Shown here: positions 42,426 through 53,707 of the stretch, piece after piece
Layout: the number at the start of each line of letters is the position of its first letter
How positions within the stretch are numbered: the first letter of the stretch is position 1
Assembly (NCBI RefSeq): GCF_051020975.1
Contig: NC_135033.1
Location: 2,135,501-2,199,500, forward strand
From: Osmia lignaria lignaria
Lineage: Eukaryota; Arthropoda; Insecta; Hymenoptera; Megachilidae
Length of the DNA: 64,000 nt
Direction of reading: 5' to 3'
Notes under the pieces: model-generated
What the model was told of the DNA's origin: nothing
The model's database searches: none
Seen by the model: the letters and a program-made list of their open reading frames with translations, nothing else
Position numbers and translations under genes: made by a program

Positions 42426-44075
42426 TAGGGTGGCCCTTAGTTATAGAGCTCCAAATTTTTTTTCGACTTTTTCATGGTCGCACCCCCTAAAATTCTGACA
42501 CTTGATAAAAAAATGATAATTGCAAAGTTTCAACATGATTGGATAACAGGAACCCGTGCCGCAATCGAGTTGAAGTTTTAAAATTTGTACGATTTCAGGT
42601 TAACACCTGATATGTCTGGGGCTCTTTATTTTGAAAGTATCAGTGACTATTTTGTAATGAAAATATAGTTTTTTACACGTGTAATACTAGCATGTGTATT
42701 CAGCTTTTAACAATATACACAAAATTATTAAATTTTAGCGTTTAACTTGACATGTAACGTTGCGTTTGAGCCACCGGACAATGTGACTGGGAGCTGTATA
42801 CAATTTGTTCAACGGTTGGTAAATTTTCTAATAATCTTGATTGTATTAGCACTTTTAAATGAATCTTTTTTAAATAGTTATAAACAAAGGATTCTTTATT
42901 GAAATTTAAGTTATATGTGATATATTGAATAAATTAACCGATTATTAAATTGTACGTAGTTTTTAATATACATTCTGTGTTAATGTAGATTTGCTTATAT
43001 CAGGATAAAGTTTTTTGTAATCCTCAATTATTTGTCAAATGTATTGTGTTTCGTCCTCATTTTTGGTCAGCAGATTATTATATTTAGATATAAGTTTAAC
43101 ACCACGTTCAGCGGTATCGTTTACCACTTTTAAATGTGTTGCAATTTGTAAACCTCTTTGATATGAAATATCATTCTTCCACAATGAAGGGGCTTTTTCT
43201 AAAAAATCTGTAGGTATATTGTACCTATTAAACCATTTTTTAGATTCAGTAGAAATGAAGCTATCAATATTCATATCTACATAATTTTGTACGTTTTCCG
43301 GAAGTATTAAAAGTCTCTTTATTGAACTTTCGATTTTGAACAACTGTATTATTTCATCAAAAAAGGATAATGCCACGTTCTGTGGTGCAAGGTACCATAA
43401 ATGGCCGCAAAATTTGCGTATTGCTATTCTACTAATATTATTATCAACTGTAGATTACGAGTATAAATTTTGTAGGAATTTGAGATCTTGCAATGGTGCT
43501 TTTACAGGAATTGGTGCATTAAACCAGGCTTGAATGTATAAATTAGCTAAAAAAATACATATATTACTAATCCCTACTATTTCGTTACTGCCCAATGAAA
43601 ATTTTATATATCTATCATGTAGAGTTTCTACTATACATTTTTTTAATATCGTAATATATTGTTTAATTTGGTTTATTTTATATAAGAACTCTAAGGGCTA
43701 GATGAATAGGAGATTGGTTTTCGTATTTGAGGTAACCACTTCCGCAACTACGCAATAAGACTCATTAACTTTAGCGGTAAGATTCAGTAATTTTTAGTAT
43801 ATTTTTGAAAATCATACACAAACGATAAAATTATACATGTAACAAATTATATTTATAGTACAAAATATTTGCCACTATTTATAAAACAAAATGATACGAA
43901 TACATTCGATGTCAACGTGAAATCGTATAAATTTTAAAACTTCAACTCGATTGCGGTACTGGTTCCTGTTGTTCAATCATGCTAAAACTTTGCAATTATC
44001 ACTTTTTCATCAAGTGCCACAATTTTAGGGGGTGCGACCAAAAAAAATTCGAAGTCGAAAAATAAGGGCCACCTA
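42426..44075 (-). mobile_element. DNA transposon E with an unclassified transposase
   Basis: Left end TAGGGTGGCCCTTAG and right end TAAGGGCCACCTA are inverse. The inverted arms extend about 165 bp with a short mismatch (GGTCGCACCCCCTAAAATT, TGCAAAGTTT, CGCAATCGAGTTGAAGTTTT). The minus strand carries a decayed coding remnant homologous to F at 46.6-48.5 kb. Possible duplication is TA or TAA, not certain. Internally deleted, non-autonomous. Confidence 0.8.
43035..43620 (-). pseudogene. Unclassified transposase-like protein, C-terminal part (copy in E)
   Basis: Minus-strand pieces align with F: YIQAWFNAPIPVKAPLQDLK (F: WNEASIATRAPLNDAKLLEL), HLWYLAPQNVALSFFDEII (F: HLWYFSEYLIGLAFFDPRV), and LKVVNDTAERGVKLISKYNN (F: LKVVNDCAERGIALIQKFNS) with LLTKNEDETQYI. 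There is a stop or shift near 43376-43430. The N-terminal half is missing. I recall similar uncharacterised multi-copy proteins in arthropods and Hydra, but cannot name the family. Confidence 0.7.
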
Positions 44076-44081
44076 ATAAGG

Positions 44082-44675
44082 TATACTGTAATTCACGAGA
44101 GACCACACTTAACTCGCGCAGGTCACTAGGTCTAGGGACATTTTTAATAACGTGTGTGATTCCCCTCTACAGCTTGCTTCTTACTTTGCGATCATATAAA
44201 TGGTGGATAGAAATATATAACGTACGATAACTGATAACCGATGATGATATGGTAAAGATACAATGAAATTCCTATTATTTTTCAAAGAAAAAATTAGATG
44301 ATCGCAAAGTAAGAAGCAAGCTGTAGAGGGGAATCACACACGTTATTAAAAATGTCCCTAGACCTAGTGAGCTGCGCGAGTTAAGTATGGTCTCCCGTGA
44401 CCTGCAGTATAGCTAATCCGCAATGTGTATGTTGATTCCCGTTGAATATTGTTTACTTGAAATTATCAAATGGGTCATTTGTCATAGGTTGCCGGCGCCT
44501 GCACTAGAATCTTCCTAGTAGAAGAAAAGTTTTCAATTTTGCGCCGTCTCCGAAAACTTTGAAATGTATTTGGTATCCTATTTAACGATTAAGTAGATAT
44601 TATTAATAGCCATGAAATATTGGCATAAATGAAATAGAAATTATTTTACACTTTTTAGTACATTTCGAAGTCGGA
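44082..44675. mobile_element. G foldback element, copy 2 (reverse orientation, one arm lost)
   Basis: The Q core (44082-44411, TATACTG...CAGTATA, about 120-bp arms) is followed by one G arm ending CATTTCGAAGTCGGA at 44675. The other arm is missing where transposon E ends. Confidence 0.8.
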
Positions 44676-44692
44676 ATTTTTTTTGTTATTGA

Positions 44693-45329
44693 CTTTTTTT
44701 TACTGAAACTTTTACTAATGCATTGTTGAAATTTTTCTGATTAAAATGATACCAAACGCGATATAGTTTCAATTATAATTACTTGCTAAAATTGATGTTA
44801 AATGATTGATGCCGAAAAACAAGAGAGATCGAAATCAAAACCAGTCGCGGTGTCGGTTCTGGTTTCAAAGGTTTCATTTATCCAGGCAAGGTGTCGATTC
44901 TGGGCATTTAATGTTTCATTTATCCAAGCGAGGTGTCGATTCTGAGTCCGTACACATCTTTTGTATTCAGCCGACATGTCGATTCTGAGTCCGTACACAT
45001 CATTTATATTCGGTCGTGGTGTCAATTCTATGTTGTTTATTCTATTACTATTGTTTATAAATATAATTCAAACTATATCGTGTTTGGTGTCATTTTAATC
45101 AGAAAAATATCACAAATGCGTTAGTAAAAGTTTCATTAAGAAAAAGTTAAAAATAAAAAAGTTTTATCGTTCAATTAGTATTAGTCACACCGATATTACG
45201 GTCGGATCATATTACACGGTTTCCTCGTCGAGCGGCTCGGTTCGCCTAGGGGGATCCCCCCAAGTGGAGGGGATAGCGATGTTGCACTTATCGAAGCATT
45301 CTTTCGTTGCATTTATCCAGGTTTTACTG
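44693..45329 (-). mobile_element. P-family MITE, copy P5 (one end lost)
   Basis: The right end is intact: TTGCATTTATCCAGGTTTTA then CTG, followed by TA at 45330-45331. Internally it has TTTCATTTATCCAGGC and TTTCATTTATCCAAGC units, each followed by a GGTGTCGATTCTG block, plus the GGGGGGATCCCCC block inverse and the inner inverted pair. The left terminus is lost next to G copy 2. Confidence 0.88.
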
Positions 45330-45331
45330 TA

Positions 45332-45759
45332 GATCTAACGGGTAAATGTTTTAAAACAAATGACGGTTACGAAACCATACTTAGTCAGTAGAACAAATAG
45401 CAGGCACTGGATTCTTAAAGGCGTGGGCGGGGCCTGCCTCATAAAATATAACCTAACCTATCCTAACCTTACCTAATTATTCGGTAATTATTGAGATTAG
45501 GTTACACCTCACCGATTTTGATGAAATTTAAATATGTTGTAAAACTCTACATTTTGAACAACTTTTTCCTATACATATAACCGCCACTCGGCCTTAGTTT
45601 TCGAGATATTTTCGAAAAACTGTCGAAACTAACACATTGAATTCTGGCCATCCGTGTGCGTCCGTGACAACGTACGCATTAGTATGGGATCGCCGCTTTT
45701 CTACTGTTTTTGCAGGCAGCAGCACGGCGATCGATGGCCGTGATTTTTCTGATTTTTAA
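45332..45759. other. Spacer with a telomere-like CCTAA tract
   Basis: 45451-45476 reads AACCTAACCTATCCTAACCT TACC, a degenerate (CCTAA)n run, i.e. the insect TTAGG telomere motif. The rest has H-like scraps (ACCGATTTTGATGAAAT, TTGAACAACTTTTTC). No gene. Confidence 0.5.
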
Positions 45760-46034
45760 TCAGAAAAATCTTCTCCACATGATAGTGAAATTTTTATTAA
45801 CAAAAAGTACAAAATAAAAAACTTTATTCTGTGCATTAGTATGGTCACATCGACACGGGACATTTAAATGAAGGCAATAAATCCCGGTTTGAGTCCCTCT
45901 TTCGTCTCTAGCTACTGACTCTTTCTAATTAGTGTTTACTGACTAGGCAATCTTTGAAAAATGATTCTCCTATTCCATAACAGTTGCGGAGTGGACCGGT
46001 AATAGTTATGTACATTTATCGAGTTTTCACTGTA
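45760..46034 (-). repeat. Diverged P-like MITE fragment P6
   Basis: TTTTTAATCAGAAAAATCTT and AAAAAGTACAAAATAAAAAA match the inner part of P. The end reads ACATTTATCGAGTTTTCACT followed by GTA, a variant of the P terminus. An older relative of the main family. Confidence 0.6.
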
Positions 46035-46569
46035 TATGGTGCAAGTTTTATAATTCATTTTTCTGGCATACCATTTCAAGTATTCTATCTGTAATTTAAT
46101 TGATGAAAAAAACATGATTATAAATATGAATAAAAAAGTTTGATGGTTGCACACATTAGTACATGTATTGTTTCATTCTCGAATCTCTTTCTCTCTCGAG
46201 CGCCCTATTCTTTTCTATGTCTGGCAGGAATCAAAATCGGCTCGAGCCTGTTGCAATTGTAACAGATGTGGCAACAGCGTGACAGAAGTCTTAATACGTT
46301 GCGGCAACTATGCCATACTTCTGACTATATTCGCGTAGCTGTTTGTAGTGTCAAATTAGAATTTACATTTATCGACTGATTTCTGTTTTTATCGACCCCG
46401 ATGATAACGTGGTCAAATATACCATCAATGCCTCTGACGGAAAATCAGTGAACTATTCTTCCGTCTATTTGACGTCTGATGCGTGCAAATCGTAAATTTC
46501 GTTTTACGTCTTCCAGAAGTGATAAATTGTGAAAAATCGAATTTCAGTGACATTGTGCTAGTTCAAGGA
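46035..46569. other. Non-coding, nothing firm
   Basis: No supported gene. CATTTATCGACTG near 46370 faintly resembles a P terminus. Confidence 0.4.
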
Positions 46570-48700
46570 AGGGTGGTCTGATGTGCTATGGGTGAAGAAA
46601 CCATTAAATCGTCCAATATTTGCTAAAATGCAGCCGAACGCAGCATTCGGCAGCCATGTTGTTTGCTTACAACAGCGTCTGTCTCAATCTTACAGTGTCG
46701 AAAATATCATTTTTCTCAACGTATGGTGTTTATTAGCGTTCAAACGGACCAGACCACCCTGTGCTGAAGTCTACCCGTGGGTGCTGTACCCGCGAAAATT
46801 TCATTTGTGCAATTATCGAGACGAAAAACGAAATCTACGAAATCGAGTGTCTCTCTCACGCATGGCGTATACGTGCATGCTTTCCGTTGATTGTGTGAGT
46901 GCACGCATACAGGTCATGGCACAAGGAGTCTGTGCCCTTAACCTTTCTGATCGGAATGCAATGTTCGTCGTTGGAGCCGTAACTCAGGCGTTGGGTACAC
47001 CAGTAGCAGATATCTCTTTAACACGTAGTACAATACGTCGTACAAGAAACGAGATTCGTAAAAACCTAGTAGAAAAGGACCAAGCCTCATTCATTTCACT
47101 TCTGTTACACTGGGATGGCAAATTATTACCCAATATTATTGGTGGAGTACAAAAAGTGAATAGAGTTGCGATTCTCATAAGTGGAGGTGGATTAGAGAAA
47201 CTGCTAGCAGTTCCAAAGATCACAAAATGTACGGGCGAAGAAGAAGCCAACGCTTGCTTGCAAGTGGTTGCTAAAGAATCAAATTCGCGGACTATGTTTT
47301 GATACCACAGCTTCTAACACAGGCTTAAACTTAGGTGCATGCACTTTAATTGAACCATAGGCTCTTGATAAAGAGCTCATATGGATTGCTTGTCGTCATC
47401 ACATTTTTGAGATCATGCTTTCTAATGTTTTTAAAGAAGTGTTTGGATCAAGCGAAGGGCCAGATGTTCAACTATTTAAACGTTTTCAGAAACAGTGGTC
47501 GAAAATAAATAAGAAAAATTTTATAGTAGAAGAAGACTCGTTATTTACTTTACTTGAACTTCGTCAAGAAATGCATAATTACTATGCCGATGCTATATAA
47601 AGTCAACAGCCTAGAGACGATTACCTCGAACTGTTAACCCTATGTCAAAACTTTTTAGGATGTCCAAATAAAACTGAGGTTAAGTTTCGTGCCCCAGGTG
47701 CCTTACACCAAGCTCATTGGACGGCAAAGGCAATTTATTGCTTAAAAATATATATGTTTCAAAATCAGTTCGTCCTTACTGCAGCAGAGAAAAAAGGCGT
47801 CACTGAAGTAAGTTTATTTGTAAGTCTCATATATGGCCGCTATTGGAACGAAGCCTCCATAGCCACAAGAGCCCCTCTGAATGACGCTAAGCTTCTTGAA
47901 CTAATCAAAAACTATCCTAATGGAAGGATTGGTATAACGGCATCAAAGGCATTTCGTCGTCATCTTTGGTATTTTTCTGAATATCTGATTGGGCTAGCTT
48001 TTTTCGATCCGAGGGTAACAGTTGAGTCTAAAAGAGAAATGGTTAAAAATCTTCTGCTACCACCAAAAGCAAAGGCGTTAAAAAGACTTGACGGTAAAAG
48101 ATTTAATCATCAGAATCCACTTGAATCCTTTCTTACTCAACGCACAACAATTCTCCTTGACTTATTAGTTAATGAAGGACGAGAAAAGGCTTCATCATTC
48201 ATTGTAAAGGATCGCACAGAATGGATAGAGGATGAAGTTTATATCGAAATGGAAGAAACAGTTCGCCAATTAAAAGTCGTAAACGACTGTGCAGAGCGCG
48301 GGATTGCGTTAATCCAAAAATTTAACTCTAGCATTACAAAAAATGAACAACAGAAACAATATCTACTTCATTTCGTCAATCTACATAGAAAAAAATTTCC
48401 CACTGCTTCTAAGATCAACGTCATGAAGATGACTCTGAGCGAGGAAAACCTTCAATACACTTATCTTAAAACATTTGTATTAACAGATTTGACTTTTTGT
48501 ATCTTTTTTGATAAATAACTCTTGCAATAATTAGATTTGTCTTATTTTAACCTTTACCCGTAAAAACGATCAATCCTAGCGATCTCTAGGTATTGTCCGA
48601 TTAGGCTCAAATTTTGCACAGGTATTAGTTCTCATGTTTTGAATAAAAGCAATCTTGTGGAGAACCTAAATTTTATACTTGAAAAAATGAACCACCCTAA
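46570..48700 (+). mobile_element. DNA transposon F with the same unclassified transposase family
   Basis: The right end reads GAACCACCCTA (48690-48700), the inverse of a TAGGGTGG start as in E. AGGGTGGTCTG at 46570-46580 may be the left end. However, its inverse CAGACCACCCT at 46750-46760 raises the alternative that 46570-46760 is a small insert. Between them lies a 640-codon transposase relic. Boundaries are provisional. Confidence 0.6.
46583..48518 (+). pseudogene. Unclassified transposase-like protein, long degenerate copy
   Basis: Frame 46583-47302, then a shift to a second frame (47285-48518) with stops at about 47357 and 47598. Readable blocks in order: SRIQ/ARIQVMAQGV region, TRSTIRRTRNEIRKNL, LLHWDGKLLP, VNRVAILISGGG, FDTTASNTGLNLGACTLIE, LIWIACRHHIFEIML, FKRFQKQWSKI, FRAPGALHQAHWTAKAIYCL, NEASIATRAPLNDAKL, HLWYFSEYLIGLAFF and LKVVNDCAERGIALIQKFNS then ITKNEQQKQYLL. 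The HWDGK and FDTTASNTG Asp residues and the late ERG Glu could form a DDE triad (inference). I recall this as a widespread uncharacterised arthropod/cnidarian family; it does not fit hAT, mariner, piggyBac or P that I can see. Confidence 0.65.
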
Positions 48701-49256
48701 TGTATACTGATTTTCGATCGACGCGATATGTGTATAGAAACAGTAGAGAATCGGCGACTGCATGCTGACCCATTCACCGCTAGAGACACGTAGGCATATG
48801 TAGAATTCAATGTAGTAGTAACAATAGTTTTTCACGAATTTTTTGGAAATTAAAGCTTTTCGTTAATTATGCATAATGAAAACGTTGTTCAGAATCACGT
48901 CCCCGACAACATATTAAAGGGTCTTTGAAATCATCCTATGTTGAGATTAGAAATTTCCTGTTTGTTGCAATAACAATGAAAAAATTAAAAATGTTTGTTA
49001 ACGGGACCAATCGGAAGACATACCCTACAAGATGCAAAAGGTTTCGTTCCGATTGGTCCATCCATCTCGGAGTAATCTGTGAACAAACACAGAAAAAGGA
49101 AACATATATGTAGGAAGCAGGCAGAAAAAGAGGACACGAATTCGTTAAACCCAACGATTCGAAACGGCTGATCGGTGTCCGTGACCTCTTTCCCGCCCGT
49201 GCGAATGATTGTGTGCGTGCGTATGTGAGCAACAACGTTATGATCGCAGAAGGGTA
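48701..49256 (-). repeat. H repeat, copy 2 (inverted)
   Basis: The reverse complement aligns with 21700-22110: CGCGATATGTGTATAGAAAC, GCATGCTGACCCATTC and CCCCGACAACATATTAAAGG match inverses in copy 1. The part after 49120 is unassigned and CG-richer. Confidence 0.7.
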
Positions 49257-49378
49257 CAGTAAAAGCTGGATATGCCCCTAAGCGAACCGAGACGCTCGAT
49301 GAGAAAGCCGTGTAATACGATCCGAACCGTTATATCGGTGTGACTAATACTAATTCAACAATAAAACTTTTTTATTTT
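49257..49378 (+). repeat. P-family MITE fragment P7
   Basis: Begins with an intact terminus CAGTAAAAGCTGGATATGCC after TA (49255-49256), has a deletion right after it, and is cut at AACTTTTTTATTTTC where foldback K sequence starts. Confidence 0.85.
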
Positions 49379-49685
49379 CCCCGTGCACACTGACGCAACT
49401 TCAATCGCAAAAATTTCTGGTTCTAACTAATGGAATGATGCGGTGCAGCAGATCGTTGAATTTGTCTCAACACCCATTACAATATTATAAATAGAAACAT
49501 ATAGGGTGCCAATAAAAAAAATTATTTTGGTTTCAAAATCTCCCCCACCAATTCATCTATCGAAACATCATTTGCACCACATAACGTGCCCTTTAAATCA
49601 AACATGTTTTGTAGAAACATTTTTTTGATAGCTTTAATCTTTTACGAGATATTTGACCAGTCGCACTTAAACGTAACATCCCGTA
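49379..49685 (+). repeat. K foldback element, single arm copy
   Basis: CCCGTGCACACTGACGCAAC through TTCGCACTTAAACGTAAC-like sequence and CATCCCGTA end. Collinear with 36974-37265. Confidence 0.85.
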
Positions 49686-50150
49686 TGTATTCAGTAATAT
49701 TTTTTGCTCCCTTAAAATAGTAAACGATAATTCAACGTTACGTCGCTTTAAACAACAGACCATTTCCCATTTTCATGACGAGTTTTAGAACTTTTCAATA
49801 GTTTTTAAGCTTTTTTGTTTTGTAACTTTTTGAAATTGTTTAAACAATTTTTTGTTTCAACATAAATAAACACTATACGTTAAGACGAACAACTTTCCTC
49901 TATGAAGTTTTTGGATATCTTCAACGGTTTCGGAGAAAAAGAATTTTTATCCCCTTAGACCGAATATGGGCAGCAAACAAAAATTGCGTTTTAATCAGGG
50001 GGACACTATCTACGTTTCCACAAAGTTTCATAATTTTTTGAATTTTTGGGTTCGGGATCATTTCTTGTGAGAAATATGAATAATAAACATATATCAATTG
50101 AAATTTTCTCGCGTAAACGTTTACACCCACGTGATAGGGCCAGACTGTTA
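49686..50150. other. AT-rich spacer, nothing recognised
   Basis: No supported gene. Confidence 0.45.
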
Positions 50151-50514
50151 TACAGGGTGTCTTGTTTAAGTGAGTAGAGCAGGATATCTTCGAAGGAGCT
50201 GTAGTTATTAATGACAATAAGTTCCTCGATGAGTCAAAAAATGTTCATACAAAAGTTGTTTGGTAGGACGGGCTGCATCATGTAGTAATAATTGTTTTTT
50301 TTGTGGGTAGAGTAGTAAAGGAGATTTGAATGTCAATCTAATTTTCTTAAAGGAAATGCTATACTTTTTTCTTCATAAAGTAACAGCAGGCACTGAAACA
50401 AATCCAAAAAGGTGCTGTACGATAGTTTTCTGAGTTCTATAAAGGTAAATCGTTCGCTTATGTTTACGTTCTGCATCAGGCGGCGTGCGGCGGCCGACAG
50501 CTAGCAACTGCTGC

Positions 50515-50960
50515 TGTCGAGTAACCCTTAAAGATAATCATCTTTAGGGACTTTCCTTGTTTTCCCGAATTCAGAGAAAGGACCTATATAATTTCAACAA
50601 CCCCTGTCACATAACTCTCAGTCCCAGAATTCGGGACTAGTTTATCAGGATTCGATCGCTATCGATCCTACCCTAAAATGCGAAAACCTTGTAACCACAA
50701 CATTTACGACTTCCTTTGAGACTCTAGCCACCGGACCCGTACGTGACTCCGGCTCGCGCTTTTCCCGCCTAAAAAATGTCCTTTCTTGGAAAAACCTCCC
50801 TACCACTCGACCACCACACCCCAATGCCAAGTATAAAGGAAAGCTCTCTGGAAGACAAAAGTTAGTCTTAGTTGAACGTTAAGAGTACGAGAAACGCTGT
50901 ATAGTCAAGAATAAACTCTCAACCAAGTAACCCAGTCTTGTTATTTGCGATCCGACGACA
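50515..50960 (+). mobile_element. Solo LTR (Ty3/gypsy type) with CTGC duplication
   Basis: 446 bp starting TGTCGAGTAACCC and ending GATCCGACGACA (TGTCG..CGACA inverted ends), flanked by CTGC at 50511-50514 and 50961-50964. It holds TATAAAG at 50832-50838 and AATAAA at 50910-50915, in the order expected of promoter and polyadenylation signals. No internal retroelement coding remains, so the provirus-like body was lost by LTR-LTR recombination. Confidence 0.85.
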
Positions 50961-51163
50961 CTGCTGAGTAGCGTTGAATACGTCGGTATTAAATTACTGC
51001 GATAAGACCCAATACTGTAAACAAAGTTCGAATTTATTTACCACATGCTTTTTTCATTAGTTCTTTCATGGTTGACAAATTAATTTGAGACGTGCATTCA
51101 GTGAGCGAAGAAGTCAAAGCATCAGACATTTTACTTCATAGTTATTATTATTTTGTTTAATTA

Positions 51164-52478
51164 CACGGTCTGTCCAGACCCCTGGTGCAACAGAGCTTTT
51201 AAATTCTTTTTTTTGTAACGCCATCTCGTAATGAACAAATGTATTATAAAGTTTCACATTTCAACAATGACCACATACAACCTCAAAGTACTAGCACCTC
51301 TACGTCATTTGTTTTTGAGGTTTCACGTGACAATGCTTTCTTAGCGCTCGTCGAAAACACAATATGGAGCAAAGAGCCAATATTAAATTTTGCTTTAAGT
51401 TAGGCAAAACAGCAAGCGAAATGTATGAAATGATGAAACGCGTGTACGGTAGAGATTGCATGGATCGTTTCAACGTTTTTAGATGGTATGCTCGATTTCG
51501 TGACGGCAGAGAAAATATCGCAGACGTTCCTCGTGCACCGCTGTCAAAAACGAGTCGTGCCCCTGAAAACGTGCAAAAGGTGGTTGAAATCCTTCAATCG
51601 GATCGCTGTGTGTCTGCCAGACTCATCGAGGAACTTATTGTCATTCCAAAAAGCACAGTGCATCAAATTCCGAGAGAAGATTTGGGAAAATGGAAGGTCT
51701 GTACACGCTTTGTGCCGCACACTCTGACAGAGGATCAAAAAAATGCCAGAGTAAAACACTGCAAGGTCATGCTAAAAGCAGCCACAATGGATCCGAATTT
51801 TATTAAAAGCATCGTAACTGGTGATGAAACGCGGTGTTTCCAATATGAGCCACTCACAAAGCGACAGAATGCGGAATGGCAGAATTTAGAAAAAACTAAA
51901 TCGAAGAAAGTGCGCATGTAGAAAAGCCGAATCAAGACATTGCTCACCGTTTTCTTTGATTCACAGGGAATTATCCACGTCATACCTGAAGTCATACCTG
52001 AAGGTCAAACGGTAAACGCTGAATATTATGTCGCTGTTCTAAATCAATTATGGAGCAGGATACTTCGAGTTCGGCCTCAATACCGAGAGTCTTGGTCCCT
52101 TCTGCACGATAATGCACCAGCGCACAAATCCAAGATTGTACGCGATTTTTTAGCCAGAAAAGGTATCACAGTGCTCGAACACCCTCCATATTCGCCAGAT
52201 TTGGCTCCGTGTGATTTTTGACTATTCCCACAATTAAAATTGGCAATGAAAGGAAACCGTTACGACACTATTCAGGACATACAAAGAGCTTCAACTGCGG
52301 TTTTACAGGTGGTTCCGAAAGAAGAATATAATGACTGCGCCCAAAAATTTTTAAACCGCTTCCAGCGTTGTATTGATTCAGAAGCAGTATATTCTGAATT
52401 GAAAAATATAAAAACACCAAATAATTGTATTCTCACTTTGTTTCGGTACTAGTCGCACCAGACCTTGGACAGACTATG
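51164..52478 (+). mobile_element. mariner transposon (1315 bp, TA-flanked)
   Basis: The left end CACGGTCTGTCCAGACCCCT and right end ACCAGACCTTGGACAGACTATG are imperfect inverse repeats. TA lies at 51162-51163 and 52479-52480. The size is typical of mariner elements. It carries a transposase frame with two stops. Confidence 0.92.
51364..52452 (+). pseudogene. mariner transposase (DD34D), two nonsense codons
   Basis: A single frame of 362 codons from ATG 51364, interrupted only by TAG at 51919-51921 and TGA at 52219-52221. The N-terminal helix-turn-helix pair runs from IKFCFKLGKTASEMYEM to VSARLIEELIVIPKSTVHQI. The catalytic core shows VTGDETRCFQYEP, LLHDNAPAHKS and YSPDLAPCDF, with 34 residues between the second and third Asp. 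TGDETW is usual; here it is TGDETR. The frame is otherwise well preserved, so inactivation is relatively recent. Confidence 0.93.
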
Positions 52479-52590
52479 TATTGTACTGTTCCGTTTAGTT
52501 CTTTTAGTGTACTACTTCATTTCGGTTCTTTTAGTGTGACTGTTTTGTTTAATCTTTTCAGTGTGTTGTGTGACTATTTAATACATTCAA

Positions 52591-53627
52591 ATGTCTCTAA
52601 CTGTTAAACAGAGGGTAGAATTAGTTCCTCTACGGGGTGATGGATACCAATCATACAAACAAATCAGTAATGAATTTCATAAACGGCATTCGGATACACC
52701 AAAGCTGTCAGCATCAGTCATCCGAAAAATTGTTGAATTATTTAAGAACACTGGAAGTGTTGTACAAAAAAAGCACCGACGTTCTTTGTGGACTGAAGAC
52801 GACGAAGTTAACGTTCTGGCCGCTTTCAACTTCAACATGTATCTTCGAACATCCATTCGTAGCGTTTCAGACAATTGTGGACCCTCAAGAACGACTGTTC
52901 ATAAAATTTTTAAGAAGCATAACTTGAAAGCTTACAAGGCAACGGACGTGCAACAAATTTTTCCTTGCGATATTGGACCACGAATAGAATTTTCGATAAA
53001 ATTGCATATGATCGAAATTTTATTCGGAAATTTATGATAACGGATGAAAGCATTTTTTATACGAACAGTGTAATTTGCCATCAGAATTCAAGGATGTGGT
53101 CAGCAAATAATCTGCATTGGATTACAATGCAACATTCAATATCGGAAATCTGTTATAGTATGGTGCGGTATCCATAATCGCAAATTGGACCCTACTTTTT
53201 TGAAGGGAACGTAAATGCAGCTTCGTATTTAAGATTTCTCGAAACAGAATTATCTGATAATTTGGATGAAATGCCAATAGTACAAAGACAAAATCTTTGG
53301 TTTCAACAAGATGGAGCTCCTCCCCATTATGCTATAGCAGTTTGTAACTGGTTAAATACTAACTTCGAAAATAAATGGATTAGACGTGGCGGACCAATTG
53401 CATGGCCTCCAAGATCGCCAGATCTTTCTCCGTGTGATTTTTTTCAGTGGGGCTATTTAAAACAAATAGTCTTTCAGACACCGGTAGAAAACATAAATGA
53501 TTTACGAACAAGAATTACGACCGCATGCAGATCAATATCAGAGGAAATGTTAAAAAATGTTGGGAAACAATTTTTAAAAAGATTACAAATGTGTATTTCC
53601 AATAATGGTGAACATGTAGAAGGATAA
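52591..53627 (+). pseudogene. DD41D (rosa-like) transposase, one frameshift and one stop
   Basis: ATG 52591 opens MSLTVKQRVELVPLRGDGYQ with an HTH-rich N-terminus up to RTTVHKIFKKHNLKAYKATD. The frame shifts near 52965-53035, continues ITDESIFYTNSVICHQNSRM, has TAA at about 53175, then GPYFFEGNVNAASYLRFLE, NLWFQQDGAPPHYA and PPRSPDLSPCDFFQWG. 41 residues separate the second Asp (QQDG) from the Asp in PCDF, which fits the DD41D group. It ends RLQMCISNNGEHVEG. Confidence 0.88.
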
Positions 53628-53707
53628 AAAATTATTTAACTAGTAAGTGAAAATTGCAATTGATACTTTATGGCTTTAGTAATAATCCGCAATCTCTGTT
53701 TATAATA

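Larger units (their letters stand above)
50151..53640 (+). mobile_element. DD41D (rosa-like) transposon, probably one element split by an LTR and a mariner
   Basis: The left end TACAGGGTGTCTTGTTTAAG follows TTA and is a typical terminus of this IS630-Tc1-mariner branch. Removing the solo LTR (50515-50960) and the mariner (51164-52478) leaves about 1.7 kb with a leader and the 52591-53627 transposase. The right terminus is not seen before the P8 MITE. Assignment of the left end and the transposase to one element is inference. Confidence 0.6.
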
